Under the pieces are notes generated by a model. That model had not been told where the DNA came from. It worked only from the letters and a program-made list of their open reading frames with translations, and did not search any database. From Cladorrhinum sp. PSN259 (taxonomy: Eukaryota; Ascomycota; Sordariomycetes; Sordariales; Podosporaceae): a DNA stretch of 64,000 nt. Positions 1 to 10,959 of the stretch are shown here, piece by piece. How positions within the stretch are numbered: the first letter of the stretch is position 1; every line of letters begins with the position of its first letter. Position numbers and translations under genes: made by a program. The DNA is taken from contig MU867084.1 of assembly GCA_033725935.1 (NCBI GenBank), positions 124,001 to 188,000 of the forward strand, in the 5' to 3' direction.

Positions 1-2730
1 AACCCTTATCCTCACAAAATCAAATTAAACAAAACCGTCATTACTGTTAAGCAGCGGAATCTCCTCAAATATACGTACTTGATTGATCTGCTCTTGATGT
101 TTTTGAAGTTCTCATCTTTCCACCAAACCCTTGGCTTCTTCCATGGCTGATAATTTTTGACTGCGACCTCCGTTTTCTGTCATTGATGTCGGGTTTTTGA
201 AGTTTAGAGGAAACAATCGAGGTCCACCCTGGAGCTGCTGCGCTAACAAAAAACCGGGGTTAGCGCTGGAGCTGGGTCTGGAGAAGTGGATGCTGGCTGA
301 TTCTGAAACGCACCAAAGAAGGGACACTTGCCAGATCCAATCCCAGGTGAAAGGTGTTCCGTGGTGCATTGCATGCAGGCACGGCAGGGCAATGCAAGCT
401 AAGTTTTTCTGTTCGCCTGCTTGTTTATTTGCTGTTTCTTTTTCTTCAGGCCAACCGCCGGTGGGTCGGGACGTTATATTCAACGCTGATGCAGATAAAA
501 CTGGGGATTGGGGAAAAGGAGGGGGTAGCAAAGAAGAAAAAAAAGAAACTATTTGATATCCGTGCCTTTGTTGGGCAGCGGCAACGGCATTTCTCTTCCA
601 CTTCTAGAACAGATAGAAAGAAGGATTCGACCCGAATATTGAACCCCGTTGCCTGATCAAGACACACGGACAGAATGTCCGTGCCCCGAGGAAGACAAAA
701 GCAGAATATTCTGCTCTCGGACCGTGTTGGTTTAATTCCCATAGATCACACGTGGCTTTGTGATCAATCTGCCAGACCATATCGATGCGGGCGACAACAG
801 AAAACACAACGGTCTCTAACATTCAATATTACGGGAAACCACAGGTGGGAGGGGGGCTGTCCCTCGCGAGCTTCGAGAGCTCGGGTACATTTCTGAGTAT
901 ATGATTGGCCGCCGTTGTCTCACAACCTCCCTTCAAGGTTGAACAGGGGTCTGCCCATGATCATGCTGCATGCTCCCGGTTTTGCTGCACCTGAAAGGAG
1001 GGTCTTCTTTCAGCGGAATATATTTTGATTTTACGCATCTATTCTATATCACCTTACTATAAATGCGTATGTTGTGAAACAGAATCACTTCTTCGCTGTA
1101 TTATCTGCAAGGTCGCTATTCAAGCCACCCGGCGAAATGATGGCATATACCAACTTATGTAAGTGAGAGGCAAAGATCAAGTTCAACGACGGCGGGGAAT
1201 TACATTCGATATCCCCCGTACTGGTAAGACATGCAGCAACAACTTGGAAGGATATCGTCAAGAAGCCAAAGACTAGAAAGGCATCTCTTGCCATCGATCA
1301 CAACACTAGTCGTACTAGGTAATTGAAGGAATCGATCCAGCATTCTGAAGGGTTGCATCGAGTTTCCAAGTCGGGATCCATCCGTTTTAGTTGGTCCCCT
1401 GTCTTATTTGCAGTACCGCGTACCGACCATCAGCCAATCTCTCCGCCGCTGCTCATGTCGGACTACTTTTTTTTTCTCTTTGCGCGCGCTCCTTGTGACG
1501 AATGCTGGTTCTTCTTCTTCGTTCCCGCGCCCCTCAGTTCCCCTCCTGAACGGCCGTCAAGTCACCAGATTGCCGTCGTACAGTCCTGGAAGATTGTGTA
1601 TCTGCATTGCCAAACCGACGCATCCCGCTACCTTTTTCTCTTTCAACCGAGTCTTGATCGCCTCGACGACTCTTCTCCTTTTTGTTTCTGAATAAGTCGT
1701 TCCTTCCGCGTGAGCAAGTCTCCACCCAAGCGCGTGTCACCGAAGCACCACCACCACCAGTCCCGAGAGAGTGACACCTGGAATTATCGCGAAGCGCATT
1801 CATTGTGTAGTACATTTAAGCTTCGTACGGCTTATTTGTGTGTCAGCAAGTGTTTTGAGTAAGTTGGAACCTCAGCGCTTGTGATATCCCAACGACCACC
1901 CTGCCCTTTCGTTTTGCGAAGTGATGCGCCGATGCGCGCCATCAAACGGCAAAGCATCCCTTGATGTCTGCGAGATGGGATGAATGGGTGGAAAGCAGGG
2001 ACCAGCTGGCAACCCCTCTCCCCACATTCAACGACATTAATTGAAGCTGTGCTGTCGCAAAGGCAATCACAACCGAAGGGGTATGATTGGAATTGTAGAA
2101 TCACTCTCAATGGCTGGTAACTGGCAATTAACCATTGTTGGGGTTGTTATCAACAAGAATGGACGTGATCAAATCAAGACGACTGTTTCGCTGACCAGCA
2201 ACTTTGCCCACGCAGAAAGCTCTCTGCAAACCAATTGGACACCAAAGTGTTTGCTCCCCTGTTTACCTACCTCACTTACCCTCGTTTCCATCTTTACTAC
2301 ACATCTGTTTCTTGAGGTCGGTTTGAACCCACCCCACCTCACGTCAAACTTGCAGCCTTCCTTCAAGTTCAACTGCGCCTTCTGCCACACCAAAGACCTA
2401 CTGCGGCTGTGACGACAAGGAACTTTTTCCGGACGGATTGACGACTTGCTGCGAAACCGTGTTTCGCGCTTACCCTTTCAAATATCGAACCATCCATCAT
2501 CTACGACCTGCTGCCAAGGCTAGTCCCGGCTCTCAACCAAGCTCTGTCCTGTCTCCATCTCACCCAAAGTTCGTCTGAAAAGCTGTTCGAACTAGCTCGT
2601 GCTCACAACTGCGCACCCTGCAGTTACCAACTCGATCGCGATTGCTAGACATAAGAGAGAGCGTTCAAGCTGCAGCTGAGCATTGCAGTTGCCCGAGCAG
2701 CTTTCCCCGGCTACGAGAAAATCAGAAGCC
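1..2730. other. Gene-free left edge and upstream region of the septin gene
   Basis: No supported coding gene. Reading frames are short and mostly lack ATG starts. A cluster of small inverted repeats lies at about 665-885. The last 500 bases are rich in C/T and probably hold the promoter and 5' leader of the septin gene. Any gene to the left is outside the window. Confidence 0.6.
665..765. repeat. Three closely spaced inverted repeats
   Basis: Three small dyads are visible. The first, 665-683, has 8-bp perfect arms (CACGGACA / TGTCCGTG) with a 3-nt loop. The second, 700-715, is a 16-nt perfect palindrome centred on AATATT. The third, 744-765, has 7-bp arms (GATCACA / TGTGATC) with an 8-nt loop. 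No tRNA or known RNA fold matches. Function unknown. Confidence 0.5.
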
Positions 2731-4379
2731 ATGGCTTCTCCGCCACCCCGTCGCTCTAGCCTAGGGACGTTGCTGAGGCGTACCAAGAGCACGGATCTGA
2801 AGAAGCAGCGGGCGAGGGAGTTGGAGCTGCAGCGTCAGCGTGAAGCGGTGCCCCAGACCCCGCCACGGCTTCCGTCTCTTTTCAATGGGGTCCCTGCACC
2901 ACAGCTAGGGCTTGCAAGTGAAGCTCGTCCCGATTCTCTTGCAATTGTCTCTGGCAAAGCCGAATATACTTCTCCCTCCACTGCTGGTGCCACCCCACGC
3001 CCATCGGTATCCATGGAGCAGTCCACGTCTCGCTCAAACTTCGCCATCCCCCCTCCTCCCATTCCAAACGGCGGCTTCGATCCGTATGCCGGCACCAGCA
3101 GCATGGCGCATCGTGGGAGATACAGTTACGCCAGCAGTGCTGTCAGCACCATCAATAGCCCCCGAAGGGTTCGAAGAAGAAAGGACCCCACCCCCTTCAA
3201 GTAGGTCACCGTCTCTGATTGCCATCCATGTCGCTGTGTGCTGACCCTGTCCTGGTGAAAAGTGTCCTGATCGTTGGCACCGCCAACTCTGGAAAATCAT
3301 CGTTCCTTGAATTCCTCAAGAATGCACTCGCCCTCCCCGCCAAGAAGCATTCCAAGACACCCGTCGAGCAAGATGACCTGCCGAAGCCACCAGCTTCTGG
3401 TGGCTTCATTCCACACTACCTCGAGACCGAAATCGATGGCGAGCGTATCGGATTAACTCTCTGGGATTCTGAGGGGCTGGAAAAGAACGTTGTTGATTTG
3501 CAGCTCCGGGAAATGTCTGGCTTCCTCGAAAGCAAATTCGAGGAGACCTTTGCCGAGGAGATGAAGGTTGTGCGATCGCCTGGTGTACAGGATACCCACA
3601 TCCATGCAGTCTTCCTCGTTCTCGACCCCTCCCGCCTTGACCGAAATGCAGCCGCTGCAAAAGCCGCCAGTGCCAACGGTCATCAAAATGGCAACAAAAA
3701 GCACCCCCAGGCCCGTATCCTTGGCAGCTTAGACGAAGATTTGGATCTCCAGGTACTTCGTATCTTGCAGGGCAAGACAACAGTGATCCCGGTCATTGCA
3801 AAGGCAGACACCATCACAACCAAGCATATGGACATCCTTAAGAGATCAGTATTTAGCAGCCTGAAGAAGGCCAACTTGGATCCCTTGGAAGCTCTGGGCT
3901 TGGACGACGATGATGACGACTCAACTCCTGATTCGAGCAGAATTGTGGAGGAGGATGAGGATCAAGCTTCTGATCACAGCAGCAGGCACAGCGAAGTTGA
4001 CGCCAACAGCAGTGATGATCAAAACCTGCCTATTCAAGGGCGGGACTCGTCACCTAGTTCAAGCTCCAAGCGACACTCCAGCGGTTCTGTTCGTCGTCAT
4101 AATCTCTCGGCCGAGGATACTCTTAAGGACGGTGAAGTGCCGTTCTTTCCTATGTCGATAATCAGCCCCGATATCTACGAGCCTGAAGTAGTTGGCCGCC
4201 AGTTTCCATGGGGTTTCGCCGACCCGTACAATCAGGAGCACTGCGATTTTGTTCGTCTCAAGGAATGCGTCTTCAGCGAGTGGCGTTCCGAGCTCCGCGA
4301 GCTTAGCAGAGAGCAGTGGTATGAGGGCTGGAGGACAAGCAGGCTGAAGCAACGGGACGGATCAAAACTTCGCCGATAG
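2731..4379 (+). CDS. Septin-type GTPase, probably group 5 (AspE-like)
   Basis: Two exons, 2731-3200 and 3263-4379, give about 528 residues. The 62-nt intron has donor GTAGGT and branch CTGAC, and the splice makes ...DPTPFN|VLIVG. The start is the first ATG in frame, in a good context (GAAGCCATGG). GTPase motifs: G1 GTANSGKS at about 162-169, G3 DSEG at about 225-228, G4 AKAD at about 336-339. The first ~150 residues are basic and Ser/Pro-rich. A long acidic/Ser-rich insertion follows G4, before the C-terminal block ending in WGFADPYNQEHCDF and a charged helix. Septins form heteropolymers at septa and the cell cortex. The divergent G1 and the insertion fit the filamentous-fungal group 5 septin better than the core CDC3/10/11/12 types. 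The family call is firm and the subgroup is an inference. Confidence 0.8.
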
Positions 4380-5708
4380 AGGTGGTCAAGGGATTCAGTA
4401 CATGCTCGGATGCTTTCAACTTGAGGAGGGGAGGGGTTATCTCGACGAGAGGGATCAACTATTTATAACGTTTCCCCTTCCCTAAGACAAAGAGAGGTGA
4501 ACCCCAGCAAACCTCACCGCCACATCTATGGTTCGCCTTTGACGACAGATTTGCGAGTTCAAGTCACAAACAACCTGCGCTCTCTTTACCTTTTCCTTTT
4601 TCTGCATTTTTCTCAACCGGTTGGACCGAAACTAGAACCTCAGCCACGAACAGTAGCATCATACCCTTTTTCTGTCATTTGATTCTTTTCTCCTTTTCTT
4701 TTCTTGTTGAAGTATTTTGAATGGTTTTGTTGGTTTCACACAAAAAGGGCCGATACAAAGTCGAGACTTCCCTATCTATCTACTTTCTACCTTGGCGAGA
4801 ACCTCTGATTCTGATACCCCGACCGAGACCACAAAAAAATAAGCTTGTAGCAGTCCTTGAAAAAAAGATGGATGAACCCCAATCCCCCAGGTAGTGCAGT
4901 TTGGGAGCTCTGGCTCTCTGAGAGAGGAAGATTGAGTGAACAGCAAATCATGTCACCTGGTTGTATGGTAGTGGGTAATTCATGAATGAATGTAAAAGCT
5001 GGGAACACCTTTTGAGAAAGCAAAAGGGGATTTATTTTATTTTTATAGCTGGGTCGGGGTTGTTCGCTTTGTTGCCTTTTTTAATATTTTCTATAACAAA
5101 TCACAAACCTCTTTTTTTCAATTCAAGTTGCTGTTGATGTCATGGCTGTTATTTGTGTTGGGTTAACTTTATGAAAGATTGAATTTCGTATGCCTCTCTG
5201 AGTCAAAGAGAAGGAAAAAATGTTGAGAAAGTTTGTTGTCAGGGAGGCTGGTCGTCCAATGTCGATGAAGGTTTCTACCTAGGTTGCTAATCTGACAAGC
5301 GTCCGGCTACATAGTTTAAATGACTGATGGGTCGATCTACACCCCCCAAAAAAAAGATAAAGTCATTATGTTAGATCTCAAGTTCAACCCTGTTTTTCAC
5401 TGGGATATTTAAACATTGGATAGGAAACAAAATAGTTGGAGAGATAAAAATCTTTTATTATTGCTGCCTGCTTTGCTTTTTGCTTTCATTTCAACGAATT
5501 CTTCTTGGGAAAGGTTTGTACATATCAGAATGAAGCTTTTGATTAAGAAAATAAACAATTTGCTTGTCGCTCGCTTTTTTCCTCATCAAACTAAAACTTG
5601 TGTTATGTAAAAACGGAAGAAGAGAGGTAATTATCTGACGTAAGGTGATTGAAATAAAGGCCAGCCGATAGATATCAATAAATAAATAAAGACTCATACA
5701 CAACAGCC

Positions 5709-5728
5709 AGACAGACAGACAGACAGAC
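5709..5728. repeat. (AGAC)5 microsatellite
   Basis: Five perfect AGAC units lie in the A/T-rich intergenic region. Confidence 0.9.
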
Positions 5729-5759
5729 TAAAATAGCTACAAACGGTAAAAGGAAGGAT

Positions 5760-5790
<31 letters not shown>

Positions 5791-5791
5791 C
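5760..5791. repeat. (ATC)n microsatellite
   Basis: About ten ATC units lie just downstream of the AGAC repeat. Not coding. Confidence 0.9.
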
Positions 5792-6495
5792 ATCAAGTGA
5801 ATGAATGAACGTTGTTCTTTTCCGAATATATTTTCGAATGCCGTTTTCTTTCCTTCCTTTTCTTCCTTCCTTTCCTTTCAGAAATCATGTTCCCATTTCT
5901 AATCATTTTCTCTCTCCTAGACAATCTTTTTTTTTTTTTATTAAAAAAAAAAAAAAGGAAAACATCAAGATATCTCCGATAATGGGATCAACAATCCTTC
6001 CCGCGCGGCCGTGCCTTCCACTCGGGGAGGTTTTTTCTTTCTTTTTCTTTTCCCTTTCTTTTGCTTTCTTTTCCCCTTTTCTGCTTCTTGCTTGTCCCTC
6101 TTTGAACTTCCAAGTTTACCACGTAAAAGGACATCAAAATCTCACTGGTTGAGCTTCGTTACTCGGCCTTCCTATCCCACACACACAGAGACCTGAGATC
6201 GTCATTCCTATTCCCATCCACAGACACACAGACACACAGACACTGAGAATCAAAAAGGTTGTAACTGTCTATCTTCCAGAAGAAAAGACGGTTTTTTTTT
6301 AAAAGAGAAAGAAAATTGTGGAAAAGGAAAAAGAAAACAGGTATTGATGATATTCATCCGTTTACATTGAAAACTTTCGGCTTCAACTCTGTTTTTCGTG
6401 TATTTCCCTTCACCATTTCCTTTAGACTACCACCGCCCACACCATACTCCGTACTCGATTCCAACCTAGAACACCAACCAAACTTTGATGATTTT

Positions 6496-8264
6496 TCAAC
6501 CTGAGTTCCGCTCTGTCGTTAACCGTACATCAAGTAGATATCTATCGTGCCACTTGGCTATCCCCTGCTGAATAGTGGTGGTTAACCTTTCGACGTCCCC
6601 CTGCTGATAGTTGTTGTGGTCCGACACGTTCCTCTCGTCCACGGTTATTATTCCCAGCTTTCGTCTCTCCGGTAGATGCACCTCCTTGCGGTGCTGACTG
6701 AAATTCTTGGTGGCGCAGTCAAGAGAGCACCAGTGAGTTGGCCGTTTGAGGGCGGTGATGCACTCTGTGCAAAAGCGGATATCGCAGTCCTTTTCTGCTG
6801 GTGTTGTTGTTGATGCTGAATCCAAGGAGGCCTGTTTTGGATTGGCTGTCTTCTTTGCCACTCTTGATCGGCCCAGCCTGGTTGGCGATGTTACTGGTTG
6901 AGATGATGACTTTGTCGAGTCTCCGTTCTGATGTTGTGGTGGTATCAATGGCCGAGAAGGTTGCGGTTTTGGTGGCGTCCGTAAGGGCAGCTGTGATGTG
7001 ACTGAATTTCGCGGCCGTGCTCGTGATGGTGACGGAGGAATATTGTCTATGCAGTTCACCCCCGCGGCGCAACGATGCCTCTTTCTGTGATTGACCTGGA
7101 AAGGATTGTTAGAGGAATGATCAAGATATCAAGTGGCGGATGAGGACTCACAGCTCCTTCCTGCTCACACCGTAATGAACAGTATACCCTCTTATACAAC
7201 GGCTCGATTTCGTTGACCCCAAGAATACTACAAATCACACAAGAAAAGAACTTCTCCGAGCTAACCTCCTCGCCACAGACGCCGCATGGTGGTATTGAGT
7301 ATACAGAATCGGGAACGGTCGCCAGGATGGTAGCCTGTAGCCTCAGTTCCGCCTTCTGTGCCTTTTGCGTCTCATAGAGCAATTTGGCCCTTCGAAGCCT
7401 ATTAAGCTCCGCTTTCTTGGCCTCAATGTCTCGTAAGTTAGACCACGCCTTTTTATGGGTATCCATTATATCGTTGACCACCTGGTCAAGGGTCATCCCT
7501 TGCTGCAGCATGCGGATATACTTGAGCAGACCCTTGGGCACCTCATTCTCATCGTCCGCAAACAAGGCCTGCCTCAACACCAAAACCTGTTCGTTATGGT
7601 TCTTAGCAGCGACTAATCTTGCAGGCAACTCGTCCAGCACCTGCTCTGGAACAGCCCCAACATCTCCGAGCTTCGCGAGTGCTTCATTCACAGAACTTAG
7701 CACCTTGGCTTCTTCTCCGGCCTTGAACCCAGACTCCAACTTGGCTATCGCATTCTGCCGGGTCTCCGGATCCCATGACAACACCTGAGGTAATAGCACG
7801 CGCAGTTTGGAGGCATACCAGGCCCTGCGCGCCCTGTAAATTGCATCATCGATGGCGGCCGGGGCAACTTTGTGCTTCTTCGCGTCCTCTATGAGTTGAG
7901 GCAAGTCGGACAAGTAAGTCTGAGTGAGCGGGGTAAACCACTCTTTCTCCTTGGATGCGGAGTAGCGATCCAGGAAAAGGTCGAGTATCTGGTTGTAGCA
8001 GCGGCGACATTCGTCGAGTGGCTTAGGAGAGCCATATGCGCCGGAACCGTGATGTGATGAGCGATGGGTTTCGGCGATTTCCTTTGCTGCTGCGACCAGT
8101 TCCTTGTCCTTGGAGTGAGCGACGCCGGTTTGGAAGAGGACGGCCGTCATGGCCTGGTTAGGCTGGTTCATGCCGGCCGGCATCGTTGCCCAGGCAGGAG
8201 GCGGTGGCGTGCCCGGTGGGGAGGAGAGAGTTGGTATTGGTGGTCTGGACTGAAGTCGCGACAT
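6496..8264 (-). CDS. Uncharacterised protein with two MYND-like zinc knuckles
   Basis: Two exons on the minus strand, 8264-7152 and 7095-6496, separated by a 56-nt intron (GTGAGT...CTAAC...CAG), give about 570 residues. The first 30 residues are Pro-rich. CxxC occurs at 86-89. The middle (about 100-310) is helical and ends in a Lys/Glu-rich coiled-coil-like stretch. A first cysteine cluster reads C327xxC330, C342xxC345, YC362xxxC366 and continues across the splice to H374, H378 and C380, like a MYND finger. A Ser/Pro-rich linker follows, then a second cluster: C480xxC483, WC494xxxC498, H506, H511. I do not recognise a named family. MYND-type folds usually bind proteins, so an adaptor role is possible but unproven. 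It is divergent from the SF3b5 gene 502 bp away. Confidence 0.8.
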
Positions 8265-8766
8265 TCAAGAAGTAATTCCGGGAAAGTTGACAAGGTGTTG
8301 TGAGAGGTGACCTCCAGCCCCCAGGACCCAGCTGGGGGGGTCTCGGTTGTGTCGCGGGTAGTGTATGTTTATGTTGGGGTGCGCTTTGGACCCAGATGGC
8401 GCTAATTGAGTTTGGGATCCGGAGTTCCCAAAAGTCCCATAGTTGACCCGGAAATCTTAGTTTTTTTGTGAGTCGCGAGGCGTTGAGGTTCACCAAGCTG
8501 TCGGATGAACTTAGTGGGTGCTTGAGTGCAAGGAAGGTGAGAGAGAGTGGGATAAGAGATCCATCGCGCGCTGTCTCCACAGCCATCCCGACGCTAGTGC
8601 GAGCCTGCCAAGCCTGGGATTCGCCAAGACTCAGCCGTCGGCTCCACCCCCAAGAAGTTAGACAAGTGGCCCACCTTGCAGCACTGGCAGAGAACCGCGC
8701 GTGTCTGGAAATCTACATTCACCATCAGATTCATCACATTTATCAGCATTACCAACTTCGCCGAAA
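8265..8766. promoter_or_regulatory. Shared divergent promoter region
   Basis: These 502 bp separate the start codons of the zinc-knuckle gene (-) and the SF3b5 gene (+), so both promoters must lie here or overlap. A CCCAGCTGGG palindrome lies near 8326-8336. No TATA box is obvious. Confidence 0.55.
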
Positions 8767-9119
8767 ATGGCCGACAAACTCAGAGCCCAACAAGAGCTAG
8801 AGCGGTTGCAGTCGAAATATATCGGTACGGGACACCCAGATACGACAAGCTGGGAGTGGAAAACAAACATCCACCGCGACACATCCGCGAGCATTGTCGG
8901 CCACCCCCCTCTGCTTTCATACTTGGCGCTGGCACAGAACGAGCCCATAGCAAAAGTCCGCGCCGAGACCATCCGGGTATGTTCATCCATCAACAGGAAC
9001 TGCCAAAACAGATAGATGATTTGCTGACAATTGCCATTGACCTTTAGAAAATGCTGCAACCGATTGGACCACCACCCCCGAAGGAGGGCGAGGAATTACC
9101 CGTGCCGCGGATCGAGTGA
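8767..9119 (+). CDS. Splicing factor 3b subunit 5 (SF3b10 / Ysf3 type)
   Basis: Exons 8767-8976 and 9048-9119 give 93 residues. The 71-nt intron has GTATGT, branch CTGAC and TTTAG. The protein begins MADKLRAQQELERLQSKYIG. It keeps the family signatures LQSKYIGTGH, TTSWEW, HRD and, after the intron, KMLQPIGPPP. Length is close to the usual ~86 residues. It is a small structural subunit of the SF3b part of U2 snRNP, which recognises the intron branch site. It is nuclear and essential in most eukaryotes. The 3' end converges on nse3. Identification is secure. Confidence 0.95.
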
Positions 9120-9478
9120 TGGTCGAAAGAATTATGGGTAGTGAGGGCAGGATTAAGTTATGAGACGGCCGAAGAAGAAGAAGAAGAGGAGGAGGAAGAA
9201 GAGGAACAAGAGGAAGAAGCAGGGAGATTCGAAATTTCGGGTTATGCAACCAATGTGTTGCATTGTTTAGAAGCGCTAGTCATTAAGTGCTGTCGGCGTC
9301 GGCTACAAAGACCGCAGAATGGGAAAGAGAGTATAGCGTACATGTGTTAGAGACTCAGAAAAGAGCAACACCCAGATAGAGGGCCAAGTCCCATAGAAAA
9401 ATAAAGCGCATAGTGATACCCCCAAACACCAGACTTCGTCACATCCAGTTAAAATGCAGTCAGGAACGACAATCCCTA
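9120..9478. other. Convergent intergenic region with purine-rich tract
   Basis: These 359 bp hold the 3' ends of the SF3b5 and nse3 genes. A GAA/GAG-rich strand runs from about 9172 to 9222. No gene is seen. Confidence 0.6.
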
Positions 9479-10533
9479 TCATCTTCTCCCGCCCCGCCGA
9501 TGACTTGGACCTGGGTCACCATCGGCGGCTTCCTCTTCCTGCTCTTCCTGCTCCTCCTCTTGTTCTTCTTCCTCGTTGACGGCCTGCATTCTGGCAGGTT
9601 TCCGTTCCTGAACCTGGAGGCTGACTTGGAGCTTCTTCTCGATTTCTTCGGTCGACCCACCATATACGCTTCTCACGAAGCGAGCGATGGATTCATTATC
9701 CACTTCAACTTTTCCTCGGGGTCCGACATGCCAAGTAGTAGAGTCTTCGTCACCGTATGACTTATTCTCTGTGACTTTCACCAGGTACCCTTGCTTGACC
9801 ATTCTTTGAAGTACTAACTCGGTCTTATCAGATGGGTTCGTTGGATCATTCGGGTTCATGCTGGGCATATTGTTATCGATATTGAGCCGTGTCAATTGTC
9901 TTCGTAATCGTGGGTCACTGAGTTCCCCACCCGAGAGTGTGATAATCGAAATCAGGAGGGTATATAGGGCTGTGTACGCCGCTTCACCGTCTTCCGAGCT
10001 GACTTTTGATGGTGTCACAATCTTGCGCAGCTCCTCGGGTAATGTCGACACCAGAACATATGCATTCGTTGTGGCCTCTTTTTGTGACTGAGATTTGGCA
10101 GCCTTACGTTTCTGCTCCGTCGTCAGGAGAGCCCGGTCCTTTACGGGTAGCTCAACCATCTCCATGCCAAACGTCGCCTGGAGCTGCCTCTGGGCGCCCG
10201 CGAAGACTTTTTTGAAATCCCGGCTATTCGGACCGAGTACTGAGCGAAAGAGGCGGAATTGTCAGTTGAACAAGTTGGCTGTAGTATCGACGCATGGAGT
10301 CAGTTCGCACCTTTTTCCCTAATGCCATCTCTTCTGATTGGCGTCCGAGAAAACTCGCAGGCAAGTGCGTATCGAACCAACTTCTTGATCAGCTGACTCG
10401 TCTCATCATCTCTGCCGGCATGGGCATCCTCCATGTGCTCATCATTGTCGGAGCCACCATTCTGAGTGTTGTCGCCGGACTGCATCTCCTCGTCCTCATC
10501 GTCTACCCGATGCCGTCGTTGCGTGCGGGGCAT
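9479..10533 (-). CDS. Nse3, MAGE-domain subunit of the SMC5-6 complex
   Basis: Exons 10533-10311 and 10239-9479 give about 327 residues. The 71-nt intron (GTGCGA, branch CTGAC, CTCAG) splices ...GIREK|VLGPNSRDF. The N-terminus is acidic. The MAGE-homology domain starts near LIKKLVRYALACEFSRTPIR and continues past the splice through FGMEMVELP. The C-terminal half has winged-helix-like segments (TALYTLLISIITLSGG, VLQRMVKQGYLVKV, TWHVGPRGKVEV) and ends in a Glu/Gln-rich tail. Nse3 pairs with Nse1 and Nse4, binds DNA, and acts in SMC5-6-dependent repair and rDNA stability in the nucleus. It is divergent from the sls1 gene 426 bp away. Confidence 0.88.
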
Positions 10534-10959
10534 GGTGGGCTATGATACTTCAGATAGGTTCCTTGAGAATTGAATGGTCGGGGATGGTAACAGTAATGGT
10601 TAAGTTAGCTGATCAGCTGAAAATGAGTTGAACATGAACAGAAATCAATTTACAGGGGATAGTTCTTGGCGCGTCGCGGGGTGGTGGACGCGTCTGGCTG
10701 GGGGTCCCACAGCGCCAACTGGTCGCGATTGCATGTGGATTTCAGTGCCGAGGGGTGGTTCTGAGCGGCGGGACCCACTTAAAATCTTCAATCCCCATTT
10801 CCAAGTCGCAGCTTTTGCGACAGGCGATGCTGGAACTGACATGGACGTTATTTTTACTTTGTTGAAACTGTTACTTCGCTGAATTTGTTGGTGTCAGGCC
10901 AGGAGCTCGGGGTAGTTTTTTAAATTTGGTTGCCAAAGACTAACTCTGCGTCATTCTCG
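10534..10959. promoter_or_regulatory. Shared divergent promoter region
   Basis: These 426 bp lie between the start codons of nse3 (-) and the sls1-type gene (+). No TATA box or recognised factor site stands out. Confidence 0.5.

Larger units (their letters stand above)
4380..6495. other. Convergent intergenic region with simple repeats
   Basis: This region holds the 3' ends of the septin gene and of the minus-strand zinc-knuckle gene. It is A/T-rich with many homopolymers and contains an (AGAC)n tract, an (ATC)n tract and a T12/A14 inverted pair near 5927-5956. No credible gene is seen. Confidence 0.6.

Noticed and set aside
640..780. Hairpin cluster as a tRNA or 5S rRNA
   Set aside because: No T-loop consensus, anticodon arm or 5S internal box is present.
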